A stretch of 48,329 bases of DNA from Verrucomicrobiales bacterium (GCA_029210205.1 JARGOD010000033.1:1-48329); one strand, 5' to 3'. Shown: positions 32,243 to 40,680, numbered from the stretch's first letter. The notes: generated by a model from the sequence alone, not told the origin. A program made the numbers and translations.

Positions 32243-33007
32243 ATGAACCGTGTTTTAATTGTCGCTGGAGAGCGCACCACAGGAGAGCGTTTTCAACAAG
32301 CGCTTGGGGAATCGGGTTATCAGACCGCGGTTGTCTGGAATCCGATGCAGATGGTGGATTTCTGCCGTCAGCATGAGCCAGATTTCCTCATCGCTGACCT
32401 CGATCTTGCCGAGTATGGGCTGTGGAGCGCAGTTCAGGCGGTCAAAGGGATCGGGGCTCTCGCGAACATTCCCCTTCTCGGTCTCTCGTCGACAGGTAAC
32501 CCTCAGTTACTCGAGAAAGCGAAAGCGGCGGGATTTTGTATGGTGTTCCCTTCTCATGAAGGGACAAAAACGATCATCGAGGCCCTCAATTCTCGTTCTG
32601 CCGCAGCTGTTGAACCTGACGACTCCGAAATGAGCGATATCGTTTCGCGTGACCCATCTCTGAATAAGCTTCGGGAGATCGTCCGCGACATCGTAAGCAC
32701 GACGCAGCGGCTGAAGGACTTTCTTCCTGAGTATGGTGATGACGGCCCGGAATTGTTCGGATACATCGAGTCTGCCGGAATCGAGATTCGCAAGAAGTTG
32801 AATACAGTTCAGGATTTTTCACTGCATGATAAAGAGCTAAGGCACGACTTCCGCAACATGATTGGTTCAGTCACCGGATTTGCGGAGCTCATCATGATGG
32901 AGCCTTCGATTTCACCCACTTCGTCCCAGGGAATGGCGCGCCTCCGCGAGCGCTCCCGTGAGTTCGTCGAGGTTCTGGATCATCAGAAGGCCTCGGCAGG
33001 TGCTTGA
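32243..33007 (+). CDS. Degenerate receiver fused to an H-box (DHp-like) domain
   Basis: The protein has 254 residues. Residues 1-125 follow a receiver fold (VLIVAGERTTGERF ... DFLIADLDLAEYGLWSAV ... IPLLGLSSTG), with D52 retained but a weak acidic pocket and no Lys at the usual position (MVFPSHEG). Residues about 160-250 are helical and contain KELRHDFRNMIGSVTGFAEL, which looks like a histidine-kinase H-box with His201. No ATPase domain follows. It could be a phosphotransfer or inhibitor protein for the orphan receivers at 28618 and 30849, which is inference. Confidence 0.7.
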   Translation: MNRVLIVAGERTTGERFQQALGESGYQTAVVWNPMQMVDFCRQHEPDFLIADLDLAEYGLWSAVQAVKGIGALANIPLLGLSSTGNPQLLEKAKAAGFCMVFPSHEGTKTIIEALNSRSAAAVEPDDSEMSDIVSRDPSLNKLREIVRDIVSTTQRLKDFLPEYGDDGPELFGYIESAGIEIRKKLNTVQDFSLHDKELRHDFRNMIGSVTGFAELIMMEPSISPTSSQGMARLRERSREFVEVLDHQKASAGA

Positions 33008-33099
33008 AGCAATCCCAGTCCCCAACGATTCTGACTTTTCAGGCGGTTCGTTCAGGCCTAGGCTCTGCCGCAGTCACCATTGAGTGCTGAGTGGAGGAG

Positions 33100-33999
33100 A
33101 TGAAAATTGGTATTACGGGCGCGAGCGGATTCCTTGGATCTGCCATTATCGAAGAGGCAAAGTCCCGTGGTTGGTCCGTGGTCGCGTTCTCGCGAAATGC
33201 AGATCGTTTCCTGGAGGGTGCTGATGAAGTTCGTTCGCTTGCTGATCCCGAGAGCATTGATCTTAACGAAATTGATTCGCTGATTCATCTCGCGGGCGAG
33301 CCGATTGTCGGCTGGTGGTCGAAGGAGAAGCGGCGAAGAATCTACGACAGTAGGATCGATCTTACGACTGACCTTGTTGAGGCAATAGCCAAAATTTCCC
33401 GGAGCCGACGACCTTCCTCTTTCGTGAGCGCCTCTGCGATCGGCTATTACGGCAATCGAGGCGATGAATGGCTTGATGAGGACGGCGACGTTGGTTTTGG
33501 CTTTCTCTCTGATGTCTGCCGCGATTGGGAGGCCGCCTCAGCGAAGGCTGACAAGCTCGGTTTGCGTGTCGTGAATCCGAGAATTGGAATTGTTCTGGGA
33601 CGTGAAGGGTTTTTAAAACGCCTTCGACCTGTCTTTAGACTCGGTCTTGGCGGTCGCCTCGGGCGTGGATTTCAGTGGATGTCGTGGATTCATCTTCGCG
33701 ATCTTGCGCGGATCTTTGCTGATGCGGCCGAAAATTCATCGAGTTTGAGGGGAGCAGTAAACTGCGTTAGCCCGATGCCGGTAACAAATCGCGAGTTTAC
33801 GTCGATCTATTCTCGCGTGCTGGGCCGAAAAGCATTTATTCCCGTGCCGGCGTTTATTTTGAAATGGCTTCCGGGCGAGATGGGCTCACTCTTTCTGGAC
33901 AGTCAGCGGGCAGAGCCGGCCGCTCTGAAGTCGCACGGGTTTGAGTGGAATTATTCAGGACTTGAGGATGCACTCCGCGATGTGGAAGGGCTCAGTTGA
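33100..33999 (+). CDS. TIGR01777-type NAD-dependent epimerase (SDR39U1/YfcH-like)
   Basis: The protein has 299 residues from the ATG at 33100. A GTG at 33091 is possible, and the GGAGGAG just before the ATG is close for a ribosome site, so the GTG start remains open. It has the atypical SDR pattern: ITGASGFLGSAI, IDSLIHLAGEPI, WSKEKRRRIYDSRI, FVSASAIGYYG with the YYG motif, VNPRIGIVLGREG and FQWMSWIHLRDLA. C-terminal DUF1731-like features follow (PVPAFILKWLPGEMG, LDSQRAEPAALK). The specific substrate is unknown. Confidence 0.9.
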   Translation: MKIGITGASGFLGSAIIEEAKSRGWSVVAFSRNADRFLEGADEVRSLADPESIDLNEIDSLIHLAGEPIVGWWSKEKRRRIYDSRIDLTTDLVEAIAKISRSRRPSSFVSASAIGYYGNRGDEWLDEDGDVGFGFLSDVCRDWEAASAKADKLGLRVVNPRIGIVLGREGFLKRLRPVFRLGLGGRLGRGFQWMSWIHLRDLARIFADAAENSSSLRGAVNCVSPMPVTNREFTSIYSRVLGRKAFIPVPAFILKWLPGEMGSLFLDSQRAEPAALKSHGFEWNYSGLEDALRDVEGLS

Positions 34000-34050
34000 G
34001 ACGGATCGATACCTGCAAAGGTGTGAAATCATGGTAACTTTGACGCACTT

Positions 34051-34929
34051 ATGGCAGCTCCCCAAAATGTGATCGGGATCGTCTACGATTACGATCAAAC
34101 GCTAAGCCCCACCTACATGCAGGATGAGGTGCTTTTTCCGAAATTCGGGATTAATCCCGCTGAGTTCTGGAAGCGATGCAAAAAACTCGTCGATGAGGAC
34201 GGCTACGAAAATGAACTCGCTTATCTGAAGGCGATGATTGACTACCTCGAAATGGACGGGCCGAGCAATAAGGACCTCGAAGAACTGGGTAAGGGATTGC
34301 AGTTCTTTCCCGGGCTTCCTGAAATGTTCGAGGAGTTGGAAGTTCTTCTCAGTGATGAGCACCGCGCGATGGGGGTGAAGATCGAGCACTATATTGTGTC
34401 GAGCGGGATAAAGGCGCTCATTGATGGCAGCCGCCTCAAGCCCTATCTCACCGAGATCTTCGGCTGTGAATTTGCGGAGAACAGTGCGGGGAGAATTTCA
34501 TTCCCCCGCCGCGTCATTTCACACACCGCTAAGACTCAGTATTTGTTCCGCATCAACAAAGGAATGCTCGATCCCGCGGAGGATGTGAATGACCACATGG
34601 CCGACGAACTCCGTCCAATCCCGTTTCCAAATATGATTTATCTCGGCGATGGACCGACAGATGTGCCCTGCTTCACCGTGATGAAGCGTTTCGGCGGTCA
34701 CAGTATTGCGGTTTACAATCCCGCCGACAAATCGCGGGTGAGTTTTCGTAAAGCCTTCCAGTTAGCCGGCGTTTCCGGGCGAATTAAACACATCGCGCCG
34801 GCCGACTATCGCGCGGGAAGTCACCTGCGCTTGATGCTCGAGGAAACGGTGCTGGAAATCGCCTCGCGTATTGTTGAGACAAGACGTCGCGAACTGGTCG
34901 ATGGCACCGTTCCCGCGCCGACGCATTGA
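34051..34929 (+). CDS. HAD-superfamily phosphatase
   Basis: The protein has 292 residues. HAD motif I is YDYDQTLSP with two Asp; motif II is VSSGIK; the Lys motif is around the HTAKTQY segment; motif IV is YLGDGPTDVPC. The cap is a helical insertion (about 40-110). The arrangement resembles phosphoserine-phosphatase-like HAD enzymes. It is in the same orientation as the epimerase, 51 bases downstream of it, and converges with aroD. The substrate cannot be told from sequence. Confidence 0.85.
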   Translation: MAAPQNVIGIVYDYDQTLSPTYMQDEVLFPKFGINPAEFWKRCKKLVDEDGYENELAYLKAMIDYLEMDGPSNKDLEELGKGLQFFPGLPEMFEELEVLLSDEHRAMGVKIEHYIVSSGIKALIDGSRLKPYLTEIFGCEFAENSAGRISFPRRVISHTAKTQYLFRINKGMLDPAEDVNDHMADELRPIPFPNMIYLGDGPTDVPCFTVMKRFGGHSIAVYNPADKSRVSFRKAFQLAGVSGRIKHIAPADYRAGSHLRLMLEETVLEIASRIVETRRRELVDGTVPAPTH

Positions 34930-34953
34930 GCGGGGTTGGTGAGTATCCCGTTT

Positions 34954-35643
34954 CTAGATTTCTTTCAGCAGCGCTGAAAGCTCATCAGCAGGCCACTGGC
35001 CGGGTGCATTTGGCGACTGGAGATACCCGTAGTTCAGGCAAGATCCTGCTTTGGCGAGGACGAGACGGGAAAGCTTACCGAGTGGGCCCATTCCCATGGC
35101 AGAAATGAGACGGCCTTCGCTGCGATGATGCTCCACAAGTTCGACCACAGAGTAGAGATCAGACATCTTTTCGATGATCACCGCGACCTTCGCGACCTTG
35201 GCCCCGAGATCAAAGGCTTCAGAAACGGTGTCCTTGAGAAAATCAATACCGGGAAATTTCTCGAAATCATGAAACGATCCGACAAGTTGGACATCTTTGG
35301 AGGCAACGAGTTCAGGGAACACTTTGAATGGTGAACTTCGCAACGAGGCAATCTCTGTGTCGACCATGTCGACCTCTGGTAAAAAACGCTCGTAGAGTTC
35401 TATCCTCGCTTCATCGCTCAGCTTGAGGCTACCCCCTTCTTTGGCCCGACGAGCCGTCGCGAGAACCGGGTATTCCGAGTCCACAACGGTTACGAAGGCG
35501 TCATGAATTTCGGCGTGGAGGGTATCGAGACGAAACTCAAGGATGTCGGCCTTCGATGTTCCTCCATTGAAGAAATAAATCAGGTCGGCAGGCTGAGTCA
35601 CCGTCGCGACCACGTGGGGTTTTGCAGAAAGGTCCGGTTTCAA
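34954..35643 (-). CDS. aroD: Type I 3-dehydroquinate dehydratase
   Basis: The protein has 229 residues. It converts 3-dehydroquinate to 3-dehydroshikimate in the shikimate pathway through a Schiff-base lysine. Motifs are EFRLD, ATARRAKEGG, SFHDF with the catalytic His, AKVAV with the Schiff-base Lys, MGPLGKLSR, and YGYLQSPNAPGQWP near the end. No ATG is available at the N-terminus, so TTG at 35643 (KPDLSAKPHVVATVTQPA) is taken as start. It ends 24 bases from the converging HAD gene. No other shikimate gene is adjacent. Confidence 0.9.
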   Translation of the reverse strand: MKPDLSAKPHVVATVTQPADLIYFFNGGTSKADILEFRLDTLHAEIHDAFVTVVDSEYPVLATARRAKEGGSLKLSDEARIELYERFLPEVDMVDTEIASLRSSPFKVFPELVASKDVQLVGSFHDFEKFPGIDFLKDTVSEAFDLGAKVAKVAVIIEKMSDLYSVVELVEHHRSEGRLISAMGMGPLGKLSRLVLAKAGSCLNYGYLQSPNAPGQWPADELSALLKEI

Positions 35644-35736
35644 AGTTTGACGATGAAACGATAAATGGAATCGAAACGCAACGTTTCTGTCAGGAAAATG
35701 CTATCTCCGATTGAGCATTTTAGTTCATTAACCCGA

Positions 35737-35764
35737 AAAGCCCCGCCTCAAAGGACGGGGCTTT
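35737..35764 (-). terminator. Hairpin terminator after Gfo/Idh gene
   Basis: AAAGCCCCG (35737-35745) pairs with CGGGGCTTT (35756-35764), with an inner CCT/AGG stem. It is 30 bases beyond the stop of the gene at 35795. The T-run is short (CTTTTC), so it may be only partly effective. Confidence 0.7.
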
Positions 35765-35794
35765 CCGAAATTTGTTCTTGGTGAACTTGAAGCC

Positions 35795-37147
35795 TTACGC
35801 GTTCTGATTGTCCTCAGGAAACGTCGTGTCCTGAGTCTCTGGCAGTCCGGGGACGCGTGAAGGGCGAATCGGAAGCTCGCCGTTGATGTCGATATTGTCG
35901 GGCACCAACTTCTGCTCGGCTTTGGTCATGTCTTCCCAGGTGATGCGTTTGCCGGAGTAGCAGGCGGTGCGTCCGAGAATCGCGAGGAGAGTGGAATGAC
36001 CAATCCACTCGGAGTCGTCTTTGCGCTCGCCGGAACGAATCGCGGCAAAGAACTCTTCATGCTCGAGATCATACATGCTCTGCACGGTACGTGGCTTCCG
36101 CCAGTTCCACGGATTTTCTCCGATGATTTCAGCTGAGCTCGTGCCAAATTTAGCGATTCCCTTGGTTCCGTAAATCGTGTCGCCTGTGAAGTTATAGGAA
36201 TCGAGGAACTGCCTCCACTCGACGTGGCAATTCACGTTGTTATCGTATTCGTATGTGATGCTGAAGTGATCATAGATATTGCCTTCGTTATTGGCGCGAG
36301 TTCGTCCCCCGCTGCCGAAAGCGGCAACTGGATCGGCGTCGTTCATTGCCCAGGAAATTCGATCCACATTGTGGCAGCCCTGCTCGACAATTCCGTCACC
36401 ACTGAGCCACGTGAAATTGTACCAGTTTTGCAATTGCCACTCAGTGTCGCTCATCCCGTCGGGACGGCTTTCGGGGGCAGGCATCGCTTTGACCGGACCT
36501 GCGTAGTAGAGGGAGTGAATGCTTTCTATTTCACCGATCGCACCATCATGGATCTTCTCAAAAAGAGGCCGCCCGTGCTGGCTGTAGCGATAGCAAAAAC
36601 CACAGAGGACTGAGAGATCTTTTTCCGCAGCAAGTTTGCTGGTTTCGAGAAAATCGTAAACACCGGCAATGTCAGTGGCGCAGGGCTTTTCAACAAAGGC
36701 GTGAATACCGGCGTCGACGGCGGCTTTGAAATGCTGAGGGCGAAAAGCCGGTGGTGTCGTGAGAAGAATCACGTCGACTCCGGAGTCGATCACTTTTTCG
36801 TAGGAATCAAGACCACTGAAGACGCGCCCGTCGATACTATCGCTAACTTTGTCACGGACTGAGCCATACTTGCGCACCATTTCGAGCTTCTTCGTGGCTT
36901 CCTCCATGTAAAGATCGCCCATCGACCAGAGTTCGACATTGTCGTCGGCATTCATGGCGTTCATCATTGCACCGCCGCCACGCCCTCCTGTGCCAACGAC
37001 GCCGATCTTCAGTTTTTTGTCATTTGGAGCGCCGAGGGTGACAGAAGGAAAGCCGATGGCTGTGCCGGTCGCAGCAATGGCGCCGGTCTTTTTCACAAAT
37101 TCGCGTCGTGAGGTCTCAACGGGGGAGTTGTTAGTTTTTTCGCTCAT
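35795..37147 (-). CDS. Tat-exported Gfo/Idh/MocA oxidoreductase
   Basis: The protein has 450 residues. A twin-arginine signal (SRREFVKKTGAIAATGTAIG) indicates export in folded form with bound cofactor. It has a Rossmann start KIGVVGTGGRGGGAM, the EKP motif in HAFVEKPCATD, CGFCYRYS, and the substrate-domain pattern W-L-SGDGIVEQGCHNVDRISW. The length fits the exported GFO6-type subgroup common in Verrucomicrobia and Planctomycetes. It is transcribed alone, with a terminator at 35737. Unlike the protein at 91-1230, the EKP lysine is present. Confidence 0.9.
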   Translation of the reverse strand: MSEKTNNSPVETSRREFVKKTGAIAATGTAIGFPSVTLGAPNDKKLKIGVVGTGGRGGGAMMNAMNADDNVELWSMGDLYMEEATKKLEMVRKYGSVRDKVSDSIDGRVFSGLDSYEKVIDSGVDVILLTTPPAFRPQHFKAAVDAGIHAFVEKPCATDIAGVYDFLETSKLAAEKDLSVLCGFCYRYSQHGRPLFEKIHDGAIGEIESIHSLYYAGPVKAMPAPESRPDGMSDTEWQLQNWYNFTWLSGDGIVEQGCHNVDRISWAMNDADPVAAFGSGGRTRANNEGNIYDHFSITYEYDNNVNCHVEWRQFLDSYNFTGDTIYGTKGIAKFGTSSAEIIGENPWNWRKPRTVQSMYDLEHEEFFAAIRSGERKDDSEWIGHSTLLAILGRTACYSGKRITWEDMTKAEQKLVPDNIDINGELPIRPSRVPGLPETQDTTFPEDNQNA

Positions 37148-37259
37148 AGAATAGTCTTTTCGTCTTTAGATTCAGCGTCACCATGAGGGAGGATCTGCCC
37201 ATTTTAAGACGGAAAGTCATCTTAATTCCCCAAGGTGTCAAAAGGCCTTCCGCACGCGA

Positions 37260-37871
37260 TCAGTTCACATTGTCGTTGTGAACCGGGCAGAAATCTCTGA
37301 GGAAAGCCTCATGATTTCCCAGGTCGTACTGAGCAGTCAGAAAGCCGGCTTCTCGTCCCGCTTCGCAATTAGCCGGTAGGTCGTCGATGTAGAGTGTCGT
37401 TGCCGGATCAAGAGGAAGGGTTCTTTTTACGATCTGGTATATTTCGGGGTCCGGCTTCATGCAGCCTGCCTCATGAGAGTAAATTCGTCCGTCAAAACAG
37501 TCGAAAACCTCGAATGTCTTTTCGAAGAACGGAACGTGAATCCCGTTGGTGTTGGAGAGCAGATGAAGCGGGATACCTTCGGCATGGCGTGCTTCGATGA
37601 ACTCGACCATGGGCCCGTTTAACTCAAAAATATCTTCAAAAGATGCGGAGAGAAAGTCGCGATCACCCTGGTAATCAATCATCTTGATCGTCCGGTCATA
37701 GAACTGTTCCGGGGTGATTTTTCCCATCTCCAGCGTATCGGTCAAGGTCGAGACACGGGCGAGAATTTCCTCCGCCGGACAATTGGATAGCGACTCGATT
37801 TTCCTTGCAGCCTTCATAAAATCGAAGGCAATAATAACGTTTCCAATGTCGAATAGATAGGCATTCACCAT
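37260..37871 (-). CDS. HAD-IA family hydrolase
   Basis: The protein has 203 residues. Motif I is YLFDIGNVI, with Asn-Val instead of the second Asp-Thr pair typical of phosphatases. Motif II is HLLSNTN, motif III is GCMKPDPEIY, and motif IV is YIDDLPANCEAG. This FDIGNV/SNTN/KPDP pattern is the YihX-like glucose-1-phosphatase or epoxide-hydrolase N-terminal type of HAD-IA. A helical cap (about 20-80) is present. A 31-bp hairpin element lies 10 bases upstream of the ATG in its leader, so translation could be affected by it. Confidence 0.85.
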   Translation of the reverse strand: MVNAYLFDIGNVIIAFDFMKAARKIESLSNCPAEEILARVSTLTDTLEMGKITPEQFYDRTIKMIDYQGDRDFLSASFEDIFELNGPMVEFIEARHAEGIPLHLLSNTNGIHVPFFEKTFEVFDCFDGRIYSHEAGCMKPDPEIYQIVKRTLPLDPATTLYIDDLPANCEAGREAGFLTAQYDLGNHEAFLRDFCPVHNDNVN

Positions 37872-37881
37872 GGTCGGACTT

Positions 37882-37912
37882 AACAGGGTTGGGTCTGGAT
37901 CTCAACCGGGTT
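37882..37912. repeat. 31-bp dispersed hairpin element, copy 3
   Basis: It starts AACAGGGTTG and ends CAACCGGGTT, and pairing extends outward to GACTTAACAGGGTTG (37877-37891) against CAACCGGGTTAAGTC (37903-37917). It has the same length as copies 1 and 2. It lies in the leader of the HAD gene starting at 37871. Confidence 0.65.
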
Positions 37913-38026
37913 AAGTCTCATTTCCCGGGTATTCTCTGAATCCTGCTTTTTCTTCGAGGCACTACTTAGAGAAACGGAAATGGGACTTGGAGAATTGGCT
38001 CAGTTGTGCCGAAATGACACTCATAA

Positions 38027-38065
38027 ATGGCTCTTTGAGATTTTAAATAGAGCCATAATGGCTCT
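38027..38065. promoter_or_regulatory. ATGGCTCT triple half-site cluster
   Basis: ATGGCTCT at 38027-38034 is followed by the perfect dyad AGAGCCAT-A-ATGGCTCT (38049-38065). Three copies of one 8-base half-site within 39 bases, upstream of the small heat-shock genes, suggest an operator for a dimeric repressor. It does not match CIRCE. It could also form a hairpin in RNA if transcription begins upstream. Confidence 0.6.
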
Positions 38066-38095
38066 AAAGCATGGGGCCCGGCTAATCATTGGGTA

Positions 38096-38126
38096 ACATA
38101 ACAAATTGTAATACAACAAGTTATGT
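38096..38126. promoter_or_regulatory. 31-bp nested dyad upstream of small heat-shock genes
   Basis: ACATAAC (38096-38102) mirrors GTTATGT (38120-38126), and inside it TTGTA (38106-38110) mirrors TACAA (38112-38116), all centred on 38111. It is 54 bp from the centre of the other dyad and 69 bases upstream of the ATG at 38195. The rest of the 323-base region from 37872 to 38194 shows only the hairpin at 37877-37917. Confidence 0.5.
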
Positions 38127-38194
38127 GAATTTAAGGTTCGCTGGCATGAGCTATGCGTCTCTTGTTGGTCGGAAATTCAATCCAACTAAAACCT

Positions 38195-38614
38195 ATGAAA
38201 ATGATTCGATTCAACGATCCAACTAACTACTTCAACGACTGGGATTCGTTCTTTATGGATCCCTTCCGCGCCTTTGCTCCACTGCTCTCGCAGAACGGGA
38301 CATCGGCTTTCTCAAAACCTGAGCATGCCGTTGAGTGGTATGAAGATGATGAGCATTTCCATGCCCGTATCGAACTACCGGGAGTGGCTAAAAATGATCT
38401 CCATCTCGACGCTGAAGACGGCCTCCTTCGCCTTAGCTACGAAAAAGAGAATTTCTCCAGTGAGGGGAATCAGTCTGAGACCTTTGAGCGGTTCCTGCGC
38501 ACTCCTGAAGGGACAGACGCTTCAGGTATCGAAGCGAAACTGGTTCACGGAATCCTCGAACTGTCGTTCCCGAAAACTCCTGAGCGAAAGCCGGTCAGTA
38601 TTCAGGTCAGCTAG
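38195..38614 (+). CDS. Small heat-shock protein, Hsp20/alpha-crystallin family
   Basis: The protein has 139 residues from the ATG at 38195 (KMIRFNDPTNYFNDWDSFFM). An ATG at 38153 in frame would add 14 residues of poor quality. The N-terminus is aromatic-rich, as in bacterial Hsp20. The alpha-crystallin domain spans about 45-135 (YEDDEHFHARIELPGVAKND ... HGILELSFPKTPE), with the consensus G-I-L and a C-terminal SIQV as an I-x-V anchor. It is an ATP-independent holdase chaperone. It is followed 32 bases later by a second Hsp20 gene and preceded by two dyads likely to control heat or stress response. Confidence 0.9.
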   Translation: MKMIRFNDPTNYFNDWDSFFMDPFRAFAPLLSQNGTSAFSKPEHAVEWYEDDEHFHARIELPGVAKNDLHLDAEDGLLRLSYEKENFSSEGNQSETFERFLRTPEGTDASGIEAKLVHGILELSFPKTPERKPVSIQVS

Positions 38615-38646
38615 TAAAGAAAAACCATTCAACAAAAGAAAATATT

Positions 38647-39045
38647 ATGAGTGAAAAAAATGAACTTTGCGCCGCTCAGTCGGCGAAGTCGGAGTCCTCA
38701 GCACTTCAGGTTCGTCCTGAAGTCGTTCACAAGCCCGTTTATCAGTCTCGCTACAGTGAAAACGCCTGGAAGGTTGTCGTGAACTTGCCCGGGGTATTGA
38801 AAGATAATCTCGAGGTCACGGTCGAAAACGAGGTCCTCGATATTTGCGCAACGCGATTGATTGACAGCCCGGAGGACTGGCGTCCACTTGCGGATTACCC
38901 GGCTGAGAAAAACTACCGGCTCCGTCTTGATGTTGGTCCAGAAGTTGATCCCTCCGGAATTTCTGCCTGTCTTGAGGAGGGCGTCCTCACCCTCGAACTT
39001 CCACTTCGTGAAGAGGTGAAGCGAAGGAGCATCGAGGTCAAGTGA
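38647..39045 (+). CDS. Second small heat-shock protein, Hsp20 family
   Basis: The protein has 132 residues. The alpha-crystallin domain (about 30-128) has SENAWKVVVNLPGVLKDNLE, NYRLRLDVGPEVDPSGI, EEGVLTLELPLRE and a C-terminal SIEVK with an I-x-V anchor. The N-terminus (SEKNELCAAQSAKSESSALQ) is short and polar rather than aromatic, so the two proteins probably differ in oligomerisation. It is diverged from its neighbour and ends at a clear terminator. A two-gene Hsp20 operon is common where the proteins form mixed assemblies. Confidence 0.9.
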   Translation: MSEKNELCAAQSAKSESSALQVRPEVVHKPVYQSRYSENAWKVVVNLPGVLKDNLEVTVENEVLDICATRLIDSPEDWRPLADYPAEKNYRLRLDVGPEVDPSGISACLEEGVLTLELPLREEVKRRSIEVK

Positions 39046-39086
39046 TGATTCCTTGGTGATAAGTAAGGACCACTTTGTCCTGCCAG

Positions 39087-39118
39087 AACGGCCGTCGCTG
39101 CCAGCGGTGGCCGTTTTC
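39087..39118 (+). terminator. Rho-independent terminator of hsp20 pair
   Basis: AACGGCC (39087-39093) pairs with GGCCGTT (39109-39115), with an inner CGCT/AGCG stem, followed by TTCTG and TTTAAG. It lies 42 bases beyond the second hsp20 stop. Confidence 0.75.
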
Positions 39119-39171
39119 TGTTTAAGGGAGGAAAATTTGCCAGTTGTCGACGGATTTGGTAGCTTACTGGC

Positions 39172-40680
39172 ATGGTTTTCGGAATTCAAAGGTTCCTGGT
39201 TGCGGGAGGGCTGACACTCCTCGCGTCGGGATCTCTGTATTCACAGGATGAGTCGGCAACGAATCCCGCCGTCCCGGATGGTGCCCGCGTCGGAAAGAAC
39301 GATTCCCGGGCCTCGGTAGTGGATCTTCCTGATGCTGCCCGTTTCGGCGAGAGACAACAAGTGTCTGTCTCCGGCGGCAATCCAAAAGCGCGGAGCATGT
39401 TCCTCTCGTTTTTCCGAGAGCTCCGTAAAGACTTTCGATGGTCTCTCTATCGGAGCCATCAGACAGACCGGTCGACGGTGAATCGGAATTCGTGGGAAAT
39501 ACCAATCCGAATTGAGCTATGGGGCGATGAGACTGATGTGCATCGAGGTAAGGATGCTCGAATGAGGGTGGAACTCAGAGATGATAATCGATTTCACATT
39601 TTGTTGGCAGCTCGTCTCCACGATGAGTTTGATGAGGAAGAATTCAGGCTTGAGGCGATCCGTGCGCTCCTTGTCGAGCAAATGCTCACTCCGTTCGTAC
39701 CGAATCCCTTCGCCTTGAGTTCGAAAAAGCTAGTCGCGCCAGAGTGGGCTGTGCACGGATTCGATGCCATGATCGACCATCGGCGCACCGGTCAGCGGAG
39801 TGTTTTTTACTCCAGTGTTTTGCAGAGCGGGCTTTTCCTGAAGCCGGAGGAATTATTTTCTGAATCGGATCCATCGCAGCTCGATCCAATCAGCTACGCG
39901 GTATACCGGGTTTCTGCTTCGGCGATGGTCACTGCGTTGCTCGATCAGGAAGAAGGAGATATAGGGATGCGGGAGTTTTTTGGTGATTTGGCAGTTTCAG
40001 ACGGAAACGCTAATTTCGCGCTCTTGAAAAAGCACTTTCCGACTTTTCGCGAAGTAGACCAGGGCCTTGAGAAATGGTGGACGCTTCAGGTCGCATCCAT
40101 GGGCCAATTGCAACGATTCGAATTTTTGGATCATCATGAGACTGAGCGCTGGATCACTGAGGCTCTGACGATTTACTTTGATGGAACGGAAAATGGAGAT
40201 GTCGACCCAACGGAAAAGCGGGGGATTTTTGGGCGATTCAAAAAACAGAAGGAAGAAATACCACAAGAGCCGTTTCTCGGAACAATCGATCAGTTTTCGG
40301 ACTTTATAGAAAGGGACGGAGCAATGGATAAGCTCGCTCAGATGCTCAACAGCCTTCAGCACATCAAGATTTCAGGGTTTCCACTCTATCGCTCATTACT
40401 CGCGCGATACGAGGTCGTTATCAGCAAACTCGCACGTGGCAAGGTCGAGGGGGTGAGTGCGGAGTTGGCACAGCTCGCACAGCTCAGGACCAAGATTGGA
40501 GAGACTCTCGAACGAACTGAGGATTATTTGAATTACTTTGAAGCAACACAGTCTCCCCGGCGAAGTGACGTGTTTGATGATTACATGCGCATGCGGAAAG
40601 AGTTTGAGCGGCGGGGGAAACCGCAGCGCGAGGATCGAATCACGCAGTATCTTGACGCTTTGGAGGGAGAATTTCAGTGA
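39172..40680 (+). CDS. Secreted protein, degenerate peptidase-like, unknown function
   Basis: The protein has 502 residues with a signal peptide (FGIQRFLVAGGLTLLASGSL). The central part has FHILLAARLHDEFDEEEFRL, followed by VAPEWAVHGFDAMIDHRRTG. These echo the helices of gluzincin (peptidase MA-like) domains, but the HExxH zinc motif is absent, so it is probably not an active protease. The C-terminal 150 residues are helical. It precedes the GAF-HlyD gene at 40799 by 118 bases on the same strand, and may be part of that locus. I do not recognise a family with confidence. Confidence 0.65.
   Translation: MVFGIQRFLVAGGLTLLASGSLYSQDESATNPAVPDGARVGKNDSRASVVDLPDAARFGERQQVSVSGGNPKARSMFLSFFRELRKDFRWSLYRSHQTDRSTVNRNSWEIPIRIELWGDETDVHRGKDARMRVELRDDNRFHILLAARLHDEFDEEEFRLEAIRALLVEQMLTPFVPNPFALSSKKLVAPEWAVHGFDAMIDHRRTGQRSVFYSSVLQSGLFLKPEELFSESDPSQLDPISYAVYRVSASAMVTALLDQEEGDIGMREFFGDLAVSDGNANFALLKKHFPTFREVDQGLEKWWTLQVASMGQLQRFEFLDHHETERWITEALTIYFDGTENGDVDPTEKRGIFGRFKKQKEEIPQEPFLGTIDQFSDFIERDGAMDKLAQMLNSLQHIKISGFPLYRSLLARYEVVISKLARGKVEGVSAELAQLAQLRTKIGETLERTEDYLNYFEATQSPRRSDVFDDYMRMRKEFERRGKPQREDRITQYLDALEGEFQ

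Noticed and set aside
38153..38194. Longer start for the first hsp20 gene
   Set aside because: The added residues (MRLLLVGNSIQLKP) are unlike Hsp20 N-termini, whereas MKMIRFNDPTNYF from 38195 fits the aromatic-rich family start.
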